Source: Planctomycetes bacterium RBG_13_46_10 | GTDB taxonomy: Bacteria > Planctomycetota > Phycisphaerae > Sedimentisphaerales > Anaerobacaceae | Reading direction: 5' to 3' | Assembly: GCA_001824645.1 (NCBI GenBank) | Contig: MHYD01000020.1 | Location: forward strand, 1-21,935 | DNA length: 21,935 nucleotides | Part shown: in pieces, positions 1 through 6,477 of the stretch | How the letters are laid out: every line of letters begins with the position of its first letter | Position numbering within the stretch: position 1 is the first letter of the stretch | Translations under genes and position numbers: made by a program | Notes under the pieces: model-generated | Database searches by the model: none | What the model was told of the DNA's origin: nothing | What the model saw: only the letters and a program-made list of their open reading frames with translations

Positions 1-319
1 GCTCATCGCGTCGCGGGCCATCCAACAAAACATCATACCAGTGAACAGGGTCAAAATTCTCAATAGCGGCCCACTCCAGTCCGGCGTCGTTGATTCGTTG
101 CTTCAAGGCTGTTAATTCATCCGGAGTCCACAGCGGTTTTTTACTGCATACACCCCAGCCGGCAGCACCGCCTGTAGGCTGATTCTGTGTGGGATTATCT
201 TGTCCCTGGTGGAAATAATCCACAAGATGAACCACCAGATGCGTAGCACCGCATTGCCGGGCAAAGGCAAAATTGTCTGATGTCAGCATGTGCCTATATA
301 ACCCGAGTCCGAGTTTCAT
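1..319 (-). CDS. Mannonate dehydratase-like protein, N-terminal part only (cut by window edge)
   Basis: The gene runs off the window, so only about the first 106 codons are visible. Translation from the ATG at 319 begins MKLGLGLYRHMLT and continues through VVHLVDYF, the NQPTGGAAGWGV stretch and AIENFDPVHWYDVLLDGP. I associate this pattern with the planctomycete-type TIM-barrel proteins annotated as mannonate dehydratase (UxuA family), which dehydrate D-mannonate to 2-keto-3-deoxygluconate in the cytoplasm. The start lies 2 nt after the stop of the SDR gene, with a GGA about 8 nt upstream, so the two are almost certainly co-transcribed. The pairing of an SDR with this protein fits uronate catabolism (reduction, then dehydration). 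The family is recalled from sequence pattern; another sugar-acid TIM-barrel enzyme is possible, and the metal-binding C-terminal part is not visible. Confidence 0.66.
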   Translation of the reverse strand, partial: MKLGLGLYRHMLTSDNFAFARQCGATHLVVHLVDYFHQGQDNPTQNQPTGGAAGWGVCSKKPLWTPDELTALKQRINDAGLEWAAIENFDPVHWYDVLLDGPRRDE

Positions 320-321
320 TG

Positions 322-1077
322 TTAGAATCCGATACTCATCCCGCCATCCACTGCTAATTGTTGGCCTGTAATAAACTTCGCTGCCGGCGAGCTGAGGTAA
401 ACCGCTGCCCAGCCTATATCTTCAGGTGTCCCCAGGGTACGCAATGGTGTGCGCGACAGAATTTTTTCTTTTCGCTCGGGATCGTCCTTCAGGGCCTTTT
501 GTGTCATATCAGTATCGATCCAGCCCGGGGCGATAGCATTGACGCGTATTCCATGAGGCGACAATTCAGTAGCGAGAGAACGTACCAGCCCGGCAATACC
601 GGACTTGGCGATAGTATAGGCGGAAACCAATGGAATTCCAAATAGTGCGGTCATAGATGTAACAAACAATATATGTCCTGATGCCCTTTTCAAGAGATCC
701 GGCAATAGTGCCCGTGTCAAGGCATAGGCACCTATAACATGAGTTTGAAGCATGTCCGACAATTCCTGCTCGGTTGTCTGCTGGACCGGTTTTTTAACGT
801 GTATACCTGCGTTATGCACTATAATATCGGGAACACCTTTGCTTTCCTTAAGTTGAGTGACAAAAGCTGCGGCTTGTTTCGTCTGCGTCACATCATATAC
901 AAAAAAACTCGCCTGTGGCCCCAATTCGCTGCAAGCTTTTTCCAAGATATTCTGCCGTCGGCCTAAAATTACCACCTTTGCCCCGGCTTGCAACATACAA
1001 CTCGCAATAGCTTTGCCTAATCCGGTACCGCCGCCTGTGATTAAGGCCAGTTTATTCTCTAAAGCAAATACATTCAT
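322..1077 (-). CDS. SDR-family NAD(P)-dependent sugar-acid dehydrogenase
   Basis: A 251-residue classical short-chain dehydrogenase of typical length (about 250). It shows the Rossmann cofactor motif TGGGTGLG near residues 14-21, the NAG motif near 89-91, a catalytic Ser in VTSM and the YTIAK catalytic Tyr/Lys pair near 154-158. The C-terminal segment VNAIAPGWIDTDM and a terminal VDGG are standard for the family. The subtype looks like gluconate 5-dehydrogenase / KduD / SDR-type fructuronate reductase. The gene sits 2 nt before a mannonate-dehydratase-like gene, so reduction of fructuronate to mannonate is the best contextual guess. Exact substrate and NADH versus NADPH use cannot be read here. 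The ATG at 1077 has GAGG about 8 nt upstream. The gene lies beyond the terminator that ends the ribosomal block, so it is a separate transcription unit. Confidence 0.85.
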   Translation of the reverse strand: MNVFALENKLALITGGGTGLGKAIASCMLQAGAKVVILGRRQNILEKACSELGPQASFFVYDVTQTKQAAAFVTQLKESKGVPDIIVHNAGIHVKKPVQQTTEQELSDMLQTHVIGAYALTRALLPDLLKRASGHILFVTSMTALFGIPLVSAYTIAKSGIAGLVRSLATELSPHGIRVNAIAPGWIDTDMTQKALKDDPERKEKILSRTPLRTLGTPEDIGWAAVYLSSPAAKFITGQQLAVDGGMSIGF

Positions 1078-1091
1078 AATTAACCTCGTAG

Positions 1092-1120
1092 ATTATAATA
1101 TATTCCCAGTGCGTTGTCTC
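1092..1120 (-). promoter_or_regulatory. Possible promoter for the SDR/mannonate dehydratase pair
   Basis: On the minus strand a perfect TATAAT (1092-1097) lies 17 nt downstream of GAGACA (1115-1120), which matches four of six bases of a -35 box. The predicted start would leave only a 6-8 nt leader before the ATG at 1077, too short to include the GAGG ribosome-binding site comfortably. Either the real start is upstream or the match is fortuitous in AT-rich DNA. Confidence 0.3.
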
Positions 1121-1151
1121 AATCTTGTCATTGGAAATTAAGAATTGTGCT

Positions 1152-1182
1152 AAATAAAAGAGCCGGTCGAAAGCGACCGGCT
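1152..1182 (-). terminator. Rho-independent terminator ending the ribosomal block and tRNA-fMet
   Basis: A perfect 9-bp GC-rich stem (AGCCGGTCG / CGACCGGCT, 1161-1169 with 1174-1182) closes a 4-nt loop. On the minus strand it is followed by CTTTTATTTA. No T-run follows on the plus strand, so it acts on minus-strand transcripts, downstream of the initiator tRNA. Confidence 0.85.
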
Positions 1183-1198
1183 ATGTGCAGCTTGGCAA

Positions 1199-1245
1199 AA
1201 TAGCGGGGGAGCCCTTCGAGCCTACGACTACCTCATTATGAGCCC
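1199..1245 (-). pseudogene. Degenerate copy of the 3' half of tRNA-fMet
   Basis: Without gaps, 34 of 47 positions match 1297-1343, the 3' half of the adjacent initiator tRNA, at a constant 98-bp offset. The 3' acceptor strand (AATAGCGGGGG on plus) and the CAT anticodon region survive. The T-stem and anticodon stem no longer pair and the 5' half is unrecognisable, so no functional tRNA can fold. It retains the ordinary T at the position before the anticodon (GGGCTCATAA). It is either a decayed tandem duplicate or a remnant of an attachment site at a tRNA 3' end. Confidence 0.65.
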
Positions 1246-1298
1246 TAATGAAATTGATGTAAGTGCTTGTAGAATATAGGCTTATCTTTAGGTCAGAA

Positions 1299-1372
1299 TA
1301 GCGGGGGCAGGATTCGAACCTGCGACCTCCGGGTTATGGGCCCGACGAGCTACCAGACTGCTCTACCCCGCG
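1299..1372 (-). tRNA. Initiator tRNA-Met (CAT), tRNA-fMet
   Basis: A 74-nt cloverleaf with acceptor stem 5' strand CGCGGGG, D-arm, anticodon CAT in loop CCCATAA, and T-arm GCAGG-TTCGAAT-CCTGC. Bacterial initiator marks are all present: an unpaired first position (C1 opposite U72), an A11:U24 pair in the D-stem and three consecutive G:C pairs (29-31 with 39-41) beneath the anticodon loop. The CCA end is not encoded (A73 is followed by TTC), so it must be added enzymatically. Unusually, position 33 is C rather than the nearly universal U. The gene is last in the translation block and has its own promoter immediately upstream. Confidence 0.95.
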
Positions 1373-1384
1373 ATCACATAAATA

Positions 1385-1413
1385 TATATACCAAATAAAA
1401 TAACTCTGTTCAA
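1385..1413 (-). promoter_or_regulatory. Promoter of tRNA-fMet
   Basis: On the minus strand TTGAAC (1408-1413) and TATATA (1385-1390) are separated by exactly 17 nt. The predicted start, near 1378, lies about 6 nt before the mature tRNA 5' end at 1372. This suggests the tRNA can be made independently of the ribosomal operon. Confidence 0.6.
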
Positions 1414-1453
1414 GCCTGTCTCGAGCGAAGCCGAAAGAAACGACACAAGCAAT

Positions 1454-1864
1454 TTACAAATTTTTCTTGATGCTGGTTACGATATCCTCTGTTTGGCCCT
1501 GCCGATACTTATACGAAGGCCAATGATGAAAAAGTTTGTCACCGGTTTTACGAGGTATTATATGAAAATGTAAATGTTCGACTACCTGGCCAGCCGCCCC
1601 GCCGTTATTGCATAAAACGTTATAACCATCAGAGTTCATAGCCTTGGCAACAGCACCGGCGATTTTTCCGAGCCGTGAACATATTTGCCCAAGAATATCA
1701 GAAGGACAATCGTGCAGTGTTTCAATATGTTGCCTGGGCATCATCAGCGTGTGTCCGTCACTTATGGGGCCAATGTCTAAAAAAGCAAGCACAACATCAT
1801 CTTCATAAATTTTTGCAGCCGGAATCTCGCCGGCTAAAATTTTACAAAAGATACAACTGCTCAT
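1454..1864 (-). CDS. HIT-family nucleotide-binding hydrolase
   Basis: 136 residues, typical for a small histidine-triad (HIT/HINT-like) protein, which hydrolyses nucleoside phosphoramidates or related nucleotides. The signature HLHFHII is at residues 97-103, with His97, His99 and His101. An N-terminal CIFCKI with Cys4 and Cys7 is characteristic of the subgroup that binds a structural zinc. IPAAKIYEDD and the GHTLMMPRQH segment are also standard. The gene starts 34 nt after rplQ ends and is followed by tRNA-fMet, so it is probably read from the alpha-operon transcript. The ATG at 1864 has GGGAG a few nt upstream. HIT proteins are widespread and the physiological substrate cannot be assigned. 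Confidence 0.9.
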   Translation of the reverse strand: MSSCIFCKILAGEIPAAKIYEDDVVLAFLDIGPISDGHTLMMPRQHIETLHDCPSDILGQICSRLGKIAGAVAKAMNSDGYNVLCNNGGAAGQVVEHLHFHIIPRKTGDKLFHHWPSYKYRQGQTEDIVTSIKKNL

Positions 1865-1898
1865 ACCGCTCCCTGGTTAGTTAGAACAGATGCTAAAA

Positions 1899-2477
1899 TT
1901 ATTGCTTTGTTTCATCAACCTGACTCTCGCCCGAAGATGTCTTATTATCTTGCTGTGTCTGCCCGTTTTCCACGGCCTTTGAGGCTTGCGAAACCTCCTT
2001 GACCTGCTCAGTCCTGCCGATCTTTTTCCGAGCACCTTTATGGCCAGCTTTTGTCTCTTCCTTTTGTGGACTTTCTTCCGCACCTACAAGTTGCAGCAGA
2101 ACAAGCCGGCTGTTATCGCCTAACCTTCTCAAAGATAAGGAGATAATCCTTGTATAACCGCCGGGCCTGTCAAGGTAGCGTGGTCCAAGCTCGCTGAACA
2201 GTTTTCCAATTATCGTGCCTTTTTTGACCGCACTTCCATCCTCATCGCCTATAATGTCACGATCCCCAAGCAGGGCAATTGCCCGTCGCCTTGCTGCTAA
2301 TGTGCCCTTTCTGGCCAAAGTAATCATCTTCTCAGCGAATGATTGTACTTCTTTAGCTTTTACGATAGTGGTAGAAATCGTTTCATGTTCAATGAGCGAA
2401 GCCACTAAATTTCGTCGAAGGGCAAGCCTGTGCTCACTTGTTCGACTTAAATGGCGCCCAGCTACTCTATGACGCAT
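1899..2477 (-). CDS. rplQ: Ribosomal protein L17 with C-terminal extension
   Basis: A large-subunit protein lying near the peptide exit tunnel. The core, about residues 1-130, begins MRHRVAGRHLSRTSEHR and contains the family's FSELGPRYLDRPGGYTRI region. At 192 residues it is about 60-70 longer than most bacterial L17. The added tail (about 134-192) is rich in Lys, Glu, Gln, Ser and Asn, lacks hydrophobic positions and is probably disordered. It lies 17 nt after rpoA, the usual end of the alpha operon. Translation is continuous to a TAA at 1899, so the tail is not an obvious frameshift product. Extended L17 tails occur in several phyla; a role here is unknown. Confidence 0.95.
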   Translation of the reverse strand: MRHRVAGRHLSRTSEHRLALRRNLVASLIEHETISTTIVKAKEVQSFAEKMITLARKGTLAARRRAIALLGDRDIIGDEDGSAVKKGTIIGKLFSELGPRYLDRPGGYTRIISLSLRRLGDNSRLVLLQLVGAEESPQKEETKAGHKGARKKIGRTEQVKEVSQASKAVENGQTQQDNKTSSGESQVDETKQ

Positions 2478-2494
2478 CTGCTCATACTCCTCAT

Positions 2495-3490
2495 TTATGG
2501 TACTTTCATTCCCAGAGACAGGCCTATATCGGCTATTTTTCTCTTGATTTCGCGTAATGAAGTTTTCCCGAAGCTGCGAATCTTCAACAGATCTGCATCC
2601 GTCATCTGCACCAACTGGCCGACTGTTTCGACTTTTACCGATTCAAGACAATTGTTTGCCCGGACAGAAAGTTCCAACTCCTGAATGGGAAGACTCAGCT
2701 TTCTGGTCAACTCCTCATCTACGGCTTCTTTATCCATCTCTTCTGTCACCGGTACGGCAACAATTTGCTCCCCAATCTCAAAATACTGGACAAGCGGATT
2801 AATATGCTTTCGTAATATCTTAGCTGCCTCAACCAGCGCCATTTCTGGCGTAACAGTCCCGTTAGTCCATATCTCCAAAATCAGCCTGTCATAGTTTGTT
2901 CGCTGACCCACACGAGTGTTTTCGGTTGTATAGCGAACTCTAACAACCGGTGAATATATGGCATCAATCAGTATTCTTCCAATTTCCTGGTCAAATCTGT
3001 CAGCTGCCGCAATTCGTTCAAAAGCTGATACATAACCTCTGCCGGTTTCAACTACCATTTCCATTTCAAAATTTACATCGCTGGTCAGAGTAGCTAAAAC
3101 TAAATCCTTGTTAATTATTTCTATCGACGGGTCGGTAACAATATCGGCAGCCGTAACAGTTTTGGCCTTGTTGGCGGAAACCTTCATTGTCTTTGGGCCT
3201 TTGCCCTGAAGGCGAATTACAAGGTTTTTAACATTCAAAACTATGTCTGTGGTATCCTCCATGACCCCATTTATCGAGGTAAATTCATGGTCAACGCCAG
3301 CTATTTTGATAGATGTAACGGCACTACCCTCCAGCGAAGAAAGCAATACGCGTCTCAGGCTGTTGCCGATAGTAATGCCGAAGCCGCGCTCGAACGGCTC
3401 AATTAAAAACCGGCTATACCTATCGGTCGATACCGTCGTGTCCCGTTCCACACGAGTCGGTAACTCTAAACCACGCCATGTAACTCGCAT
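2495..3490 (-). CDS. rpoA: RNA polymerase alpha subunit
   Basis: 331 residues, normal for bacterial alpha. The N-terminal dimerisation domain shows EPFERGFGITIGNSLRRVLL and the C-terminal domain (about residues 260-331) contains LELSVRANNCL and LLKIRSFGKTSLREIK. The Arg and Asn that contact UP elements in E. coli (R265, N268) are conserved in the RANNCL segment. The subunit scaffolds RNA polymerase assembly and contacts activators. An excellent GGAGG lies 6 nt before the ATG. Unlike its close-packed neighbours, it is preceded by a 198-bp spacer with a weak terminator-like hairpin and a possible promoter, so it may be partly uncoupled from rpsD. Confidence 0.98.
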   Translation of the reverse strand: MRVTWRGLELPTRVERDTTVSTDRYSRFLIEPFERGFGITIGNSLRRVLLSSLEGSAVTSIKIAGVDHEFTSINGVMEDTTDIVLNVKNLVIRLQGKGPKTMKVSANKAKTVTAADIVTDPSIEIINKDLVLATLTSDVNFEMEMVVETGRGYVSAFERIAAADRFDQEIGRILIDAIYSPVVRVRYTTENTRVGQRTNYDRLILEIWTNGTVTPEMALVEAAKILRKHINPLVQYFEIGEQIVAVPVTEEMDKEAVDEELTRKLSLPIQELELSVRANNCLESVKVETVGQLVQMTDADLLKIRSFGKTSLREIKRKIADIGLSLGMKVP

Positions 3491-3512
3491 ACAGGCCTCC
3501 GATCAAAATTTA

Positions 3513-3521
3513 ATTATCACA
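3513..3521 (-). promoter_or_regulatory. Possible extended -10 promoter before rpoA
   Basis: TGTGATAAT on the minus strand matches an extended -10 element (TGN plus GATAAT) 23 nt upstream of the rpoA ATG. No good -35 box is visible at 16-18 nt. The unusually long spacer before rpoA makes an internal promoter plausible, but AT-rich DNA gives such matches easily. Confidence 0.28.
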
Positions 3522-3540
3522 ACAACAAATAAAAGACGGT

Positions 3541-3572
3541 AAAAAAATTACATTCCAAGAGTTTTGCAATGT
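3541..3572 (-). terminator. Weak terminator-like hairpin in the rpsD-rpoA spacer
   Basis: On the minus strand ACATT (3568-3572) can pair with AATGT (3550-3554) across a 13-nt loop, followed by AA and seven Ts (3541-3547). The stem is only 5 bp and AT-rich, so any termination would be inefficient. It is recorded because it lies between rpsD and a possible rpoA promoter. Confidence 0.22.
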
Positions 3573-3688
3573 TCCAGCGATAAATATCCAGCCTGCGGCT
3601 CTATGCTCGACTGTCTTCAACCCTGAGGCTCAGACCTGAAGGTAAGTGAAATCGACGAATTCTACAGGCCGGCTTTTATCACAATCTG

Positions 3689-4321
3689 TTACCTCGAACA
3701 TAATTCCACAACCAACTGTTCCTCAACAGGAATCTGCACATCAGCTCGGCCGGGCAAAGCAACAATTATAGCCTCTGGCTTCTCTCGGTCTAACTGCAAC
3801 CAGCCCTGTGTGGTAAAATTAGGATTACTCTCCAGCTGGTGTTTTACTTTTTTGGTGCTCTTTTCTGAGCCTTTCAGAGTTATCTTGTCACCGATTTTCA
3901 CTATATAATCACTAACATCATTCTTGCGGCCGTTTATACAAACATGACCGTGACAAATCAACTGCCTGGCTGCCTTGCGGGACGGTGCAAAGTTTAATTT
4001 ATATACAACGTTATCCAATCGAGACTCCAATAATTGCAGCAAGTTCTCGCCTGTATTACCTTTTAACCGCTCAGCTTTTCGGAAGTATTTCATAAATTGC
4101 CGCTCTAAAAGCCCGTAGTATCTTTTAACCTTTTGCTTTTCGCGCAACCGAACGCCGTATTCACTCGCCCTTGACCTTTGCCAACGGTGCATACCCGGCG
4201 CCAAACTACGCTGCCTTCTCTCAACCTGGCACTTAGCCGTCTCACACTTAATTCCCTTGAGGAAAAGCTTCATGCCCTCACGGCGACATAATCTACAAGA
4301 TGGACCAATATAAAGTCCCAT
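3689..4321 (-). CDS. rpsD: Ribosomal protein S4, zinc-binding form
   Basis: 210 residues, normal length for this primary 16S-binding assembly protein. The N-terminus holds a C-x2-C-x13-C-x4-C zinc motif (Cys9, Cys12, Cys26, Cys31). The S4 RNA-binding domain is recognisable from RLDNVVYKLNFAPSRKAARQLICHGHVCINGR (about residues 91-122, split here by eye). In E. coli S4 autoregulates the alpha operon, and this gene keeps the same place between rpsK and rpoA. The ATG at 4321 lies 41 nt after rpsK. The 198-bp spacer downstream is the longest within the alpha segment. Confidence 0.98.
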   Translation of the reverse strand: MGLYIGPSCRLCRREGMKLFLKGIKCETAKCQVERRQRSLAPGMHRWQRSRASEYGVRLREKQKVKRYYGLLERQFMKYFRKAERLKGNTGENLLQLLESRLDNVVYKLNFAPSRKAARQLICHGHVCINGRKNDVSDYIVKIGDKITLKGSEKSTKKVKHQLESNPNFTTQGWLQLDREKPEAIIVALPGRADVQIPVEEQLVVELCSR

Positions 4322-4362
4322 TTTTCTGTTAGTCTCCTAATAGCCTTAAGCAAACTTTCATT

Positions 4363-4743
4363 TTACACTCGTCTCCGTTTCGGCGGCCTACAACCGTTAT
4401 GCGGCAAAGGAGTGACATCCTCTATCGAAGCTATACGCAATCCTGCCTGCTGTATAGCCGAGATAGCTGATTCCCGCCCTGCACCGGGCCCCTTGACCCT
4501 AATTTCAACCTCTCGCACCCCATTACGCATAGCAGTGTTAGCACAATTTTGAGCCGCCTGCTGGGCAGCAAAAGGAGTGCTCTTGCGAGAACCTTTAAAA
4601 CCGACACAGCCTGCAGAGCTAAAACAGATTGTATCACCTTCCAAATCCGTAACTGTAATCAGGGTATTATTGAAGGTTGCCTTTATGTGCACTACGGCTC
4701 GCACGACGTTTTTTCTGATTTTTCGTTTTGTACTTTTTGCCAT
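4363..4743 (-). CDS. rpsK: Ribosomal protein S11
   Basis: 126 residues, typical of this small-subunit platform protein, which lines the mRNA path near the E site. Family landmarks are HIKATFNNTLITVTD in the N-terminal half, the KGPGAGRESAI segment near residues 84-94 and the basic C-terminus PPKRRRV. The order rpsM-rpsK-rpsD is the normal alpha-operon order. It starts 30 nt after rpsM ends. Nothing in it departs from the family. Confidence 0.98.
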   Translation of the reverse strand: MAKSTKRKIRKNVVRAVVHIKATFNNTLITVTDLEGDTICFSSAGCVGFKGSRKSTPFAAQQAAQNCANTAMRNGVREVEIRVKGPGAGRESAISAIQQAGLRIASIEDVTPLPHNGCRPPKRRRV

Positions 4744-4773
4744 TACTTTCCCCGCATCGTTTAGTTAAAACCG

Positions 4774-5157
4774 CTAACGAGCTTCTTTCACACCTTTCTT
4801 GCCCGCGACTGTCTTTCTCGGCCCCTTGCGCGTACGCGCATTACTTTGAGTATGCTGACCCCGAACCGGCAAACCCTTTCTATGGCGAACGCCTCTGTAA
4901 CAGCTTATATCACGTAAACGGGCAATATTCTGAGTAACCTGCCTGCGAAGCTGTCCCCCAACGACATAATTGCGGTCAATAATCTGAGTTATCCGGCTAA
5001 GCTCGTCCTCACTGAGCTTGGCAGCCTTTGTGCTCCGCTCGATACCAGCCTCTTTTAAAATCTGCTCAGAAGTATATCTGCCAATGCCAGGAATATAGGT
5101 CAGCGAAACCCAAATAGCTTTTTCATTAGGAATATCAATACCAACTACACGCGGCAT
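4774..5157 (-). CDS. rpsM: Ribosomal protein S13
   Basis: 127 residues, slightly longer than the 118-125 common in bacteria. S13 sits in the head of the small subunit, contacts the P-site tRNA and forms bridges to L5 and 23S rRNA. The helix-two-turn-helix motif YIPGIG is at residues 22-27. The conserved basic segment SCYRGVRHRKGLPVRGQ and NARTRKGPRKTV near the C-terminus, which reaches toward tRNA, is intact. It follows rpmJ by 57 nt. That spacer is AT-rich and contains two TTACAAAT direct repeats, one of them inside a short inverted repeat. Confidence 0.98.
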   Translation of the reverse strand: MPRVVGIDIPNEKAIWVSLTYIPGIGRYTSEQILKEAGIERSTKAAKLSEDELSRITQIIDRNYVVGGQLRRQVTQNIARLRDISCYRGVRHRKGLPVRGQHTQSNARTRKGPRKTVAGKKGVKEAR

Positions 5158-5214
5158 ATTAGCACCTTCTTATTTGTAACCTGGTAATTTGTAATTTACC
5201 ATTTAATAATATAA

Positions 5215-5328
5215 CTAACCCTGACGCTGTTTATGTCGTGGATTACTACAAATCACACGCACAACACCTCTGCGGCGAACAATCTTGCAATTCTCACAAA
5301 TACGTCTTACCGAACTTCTAACTTTCAT
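5215..5328 (-). CDS. rpmJ: Ribosomal protein L36
   Basis: A 37-residue gene translated directly from the minus strand: MKVRSSVRRICENCK at the start and SNPRHKQRQG at the end. This is the normal length for zinc-containing L36, the smallest large-subunit protein, which packs against 23S rRNA near the L6 region. The zinc ribbon is complete: Cys11, Cys14, Cys27 and His32 (C-x2-C-x12-C-x4-H). It lies between infA and rpsM, its standard place in the spc/alpha junction, with a TAG stop at 5215-5217. It is the zinc-type paralogue rather than the zinc-free form some bacteria induce under zinc limitation. Confidence 0.97.
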   Translation of the reverse strand: MKVRSSVRRICENCKIVRRRGVVRVICSNPRHKQRQG

Positions 5329-5398
5329 CTTCTATACCTGAACTTCCGTAGCAATTTTTTGCTGCTGATCACTTGCTGCAAAACAATGTAAAACAAAA

Positions 5399-5614
5399 TT
5401 AATGCCGAAGAATTATTCGCCCTCGATTCAAATCATACGGCGACATTTCAACCGTCACAGTATCACCAGGCAGAATTCGAATAAAATTCATACGCATTTT
5501 ACCGGAAACATGGGCCAACACTTTATGACCATTTTCCAGCTCGACCCTGAACATCGCATTTGGCAAAGCTTCAGCCACCTTAGCCTGCAATTTTATTGTG
5601 TCTTTCTTTGCCAT
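5399..5614 (-). CDS. infA: Translation initiation factor IF-1
   Basis: 71 residues, exactly typical of IF-1, a single OB-fold protein that occupies the ribosomal A site during initiation and assists IF-2 and IF-3. The sequence MAKKDTIKLQAKVAEALPNAMF, then GHKVLAHVSGKMRMNFIRILPGD and the C-terminal RGRIILRH cover the whole fold (quoted in parts). The standard acidic and aromatic surface positions appear present. It lies 39 nt after map ends and 70 nt before rpmJ. Nothing unusual is visible. Its grouping with map and a nearby tRNA-fMet gathers initiation functions at the distal end of the block. Confidence 0.98.
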   Translation of the reverse strand: MAKKDTIKLQAKVAEALPNAMFRVELENGHKVLAHVSGKMRMNFIRILPGDTVTVEMSPYDLNRGRIILRH

Positions 5615-5653
5615 AAGTGCTCATTATATTAAAGGCTGCAAAACCAATCCCGG

Positions 5654-6433
5654 TCATTTTTTTGTCAGCACTTCACAGCCATTCTCCACTATTACAATTG
5701 TATGTTCAAAATGCGCCGAGCTTTTACCGTCTTTTGTCACAACTGTCCATCCATTCTTAAGTGTTCGTACTGCCTCGCTGCCGGCATTTATCATAGGCTC
5801 AACAGCTAATAACATTCCTTCGGCCAAGACTATATCATTCGCCAACAGCTCATCACTTACAAAATTTGGCACTTTTGGCTCTTCGTGCATTTGCCGGCCA
5901 ATTCCGTGCCCGACAAACTCCTTGACAACCGAAAAACCGGCTGATTCCGCACAGCTCTGCATCTCAGCGGCAATCCGGCTCCATTTAACAGCGGGCCTTG
6001 CCCGCTCTATTGCTATGCCGAGAATACTCTTCGTCACATTTATGAGCCTGCGTCTGTCATCAGAAATCTCACCGATGCCAATCGTAACAGCCGCATCGCC
6101 GCAATATCCGTTGAGTCTGACACCAAAATCGATACCCAGGATATCGCCTCGCTTCAGTCTGGTCTCGTCTGAAGGAATCCCATGAACAACCTCCTCGTTT
6201 ACAGATGCACAAATTGCACCTGGAAACGGGATTCGAGCATGAGGACTGCGTACGCCTTTAAACAAAGCTTCTGCTCCGGCATCAGCAGTCATCTGCAAAG
6301 CTATTTCATTCAATCGTCCGGTAGTTATCCCAGGCTCTGCGACCTCTTGCAATTTTGAAAGAACATCCGCTACAACAGCACCTGCTCTACGCATTAAGTC
6401 AATTTCTCTTCGGCTGCGAAGCGTTATAGCCAT
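5654..6433 (-). CDS. map: Type I methionine aminopeptidase
   Basis: 259 residues, the length of bacterial type Ia enzymes without an N-terminal extension. It removes the initiator Met from nascent proteins after deformylation. The dinuclear metal ligands are in place: Asp102 (GIDFG), Asp113 (CGDAAV), His176 (GHGIG), Glu212 (VEPM) and Glu243 (HFEHT). The substrate-contact His84 (HGIPSDE) and His183 (MHEEP) are also present. The gene follows adk and precedes infA, a widespread bacterial arrangement. The ATG at 6433 opens directly into the family's MAITLRSRREIDLMRRAG pattern, so this start is secure. Confidence 0.97.
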   Translation of the reverse strand: MAITLRSRREIDLMRRAGAVVADVLSKLQEVAEPGITTGRLNEIALQMTADAGAEALFKGVRSPHARIPFPGAICASVNEEVVHGIPSDETRLKRGDILGIDFGVRLNGYCGDAAVTIGIGEISDDRRRLINVTKSILGIAIERARPAVKWSRIAAEMQSCAESAGFSVVKEFVGHGIGRQMHEEPKVPNFVSDELLANDIVLAEGMLLAVEPMINAGSEAVRTLKNGWTVVTKDGKSSAHFEHTIVIVENGCEVLTKK

Positions 6434-6477
6434 TTAATTTCATGTCTCGCACTGTATACAGTCTCTCGCATCCTGCT

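Noticed and set aside
1417..1440. Short inverted repeat TCGAGCGAAGCCGA downstream of the HIT gene as a terminator
   Set aside because: The stem is short and bulged and no T-run follows on the minus strand.
5161..5214. AT-rich spacer before rpsM with two TTACAAAT repeats and a GGTAA/TTACC inverted repeat
   Set aside because: Too short and AT-rich to call a regulatory element; it resembles other low-complexity spacers in the window, such as upstream of rpsL.
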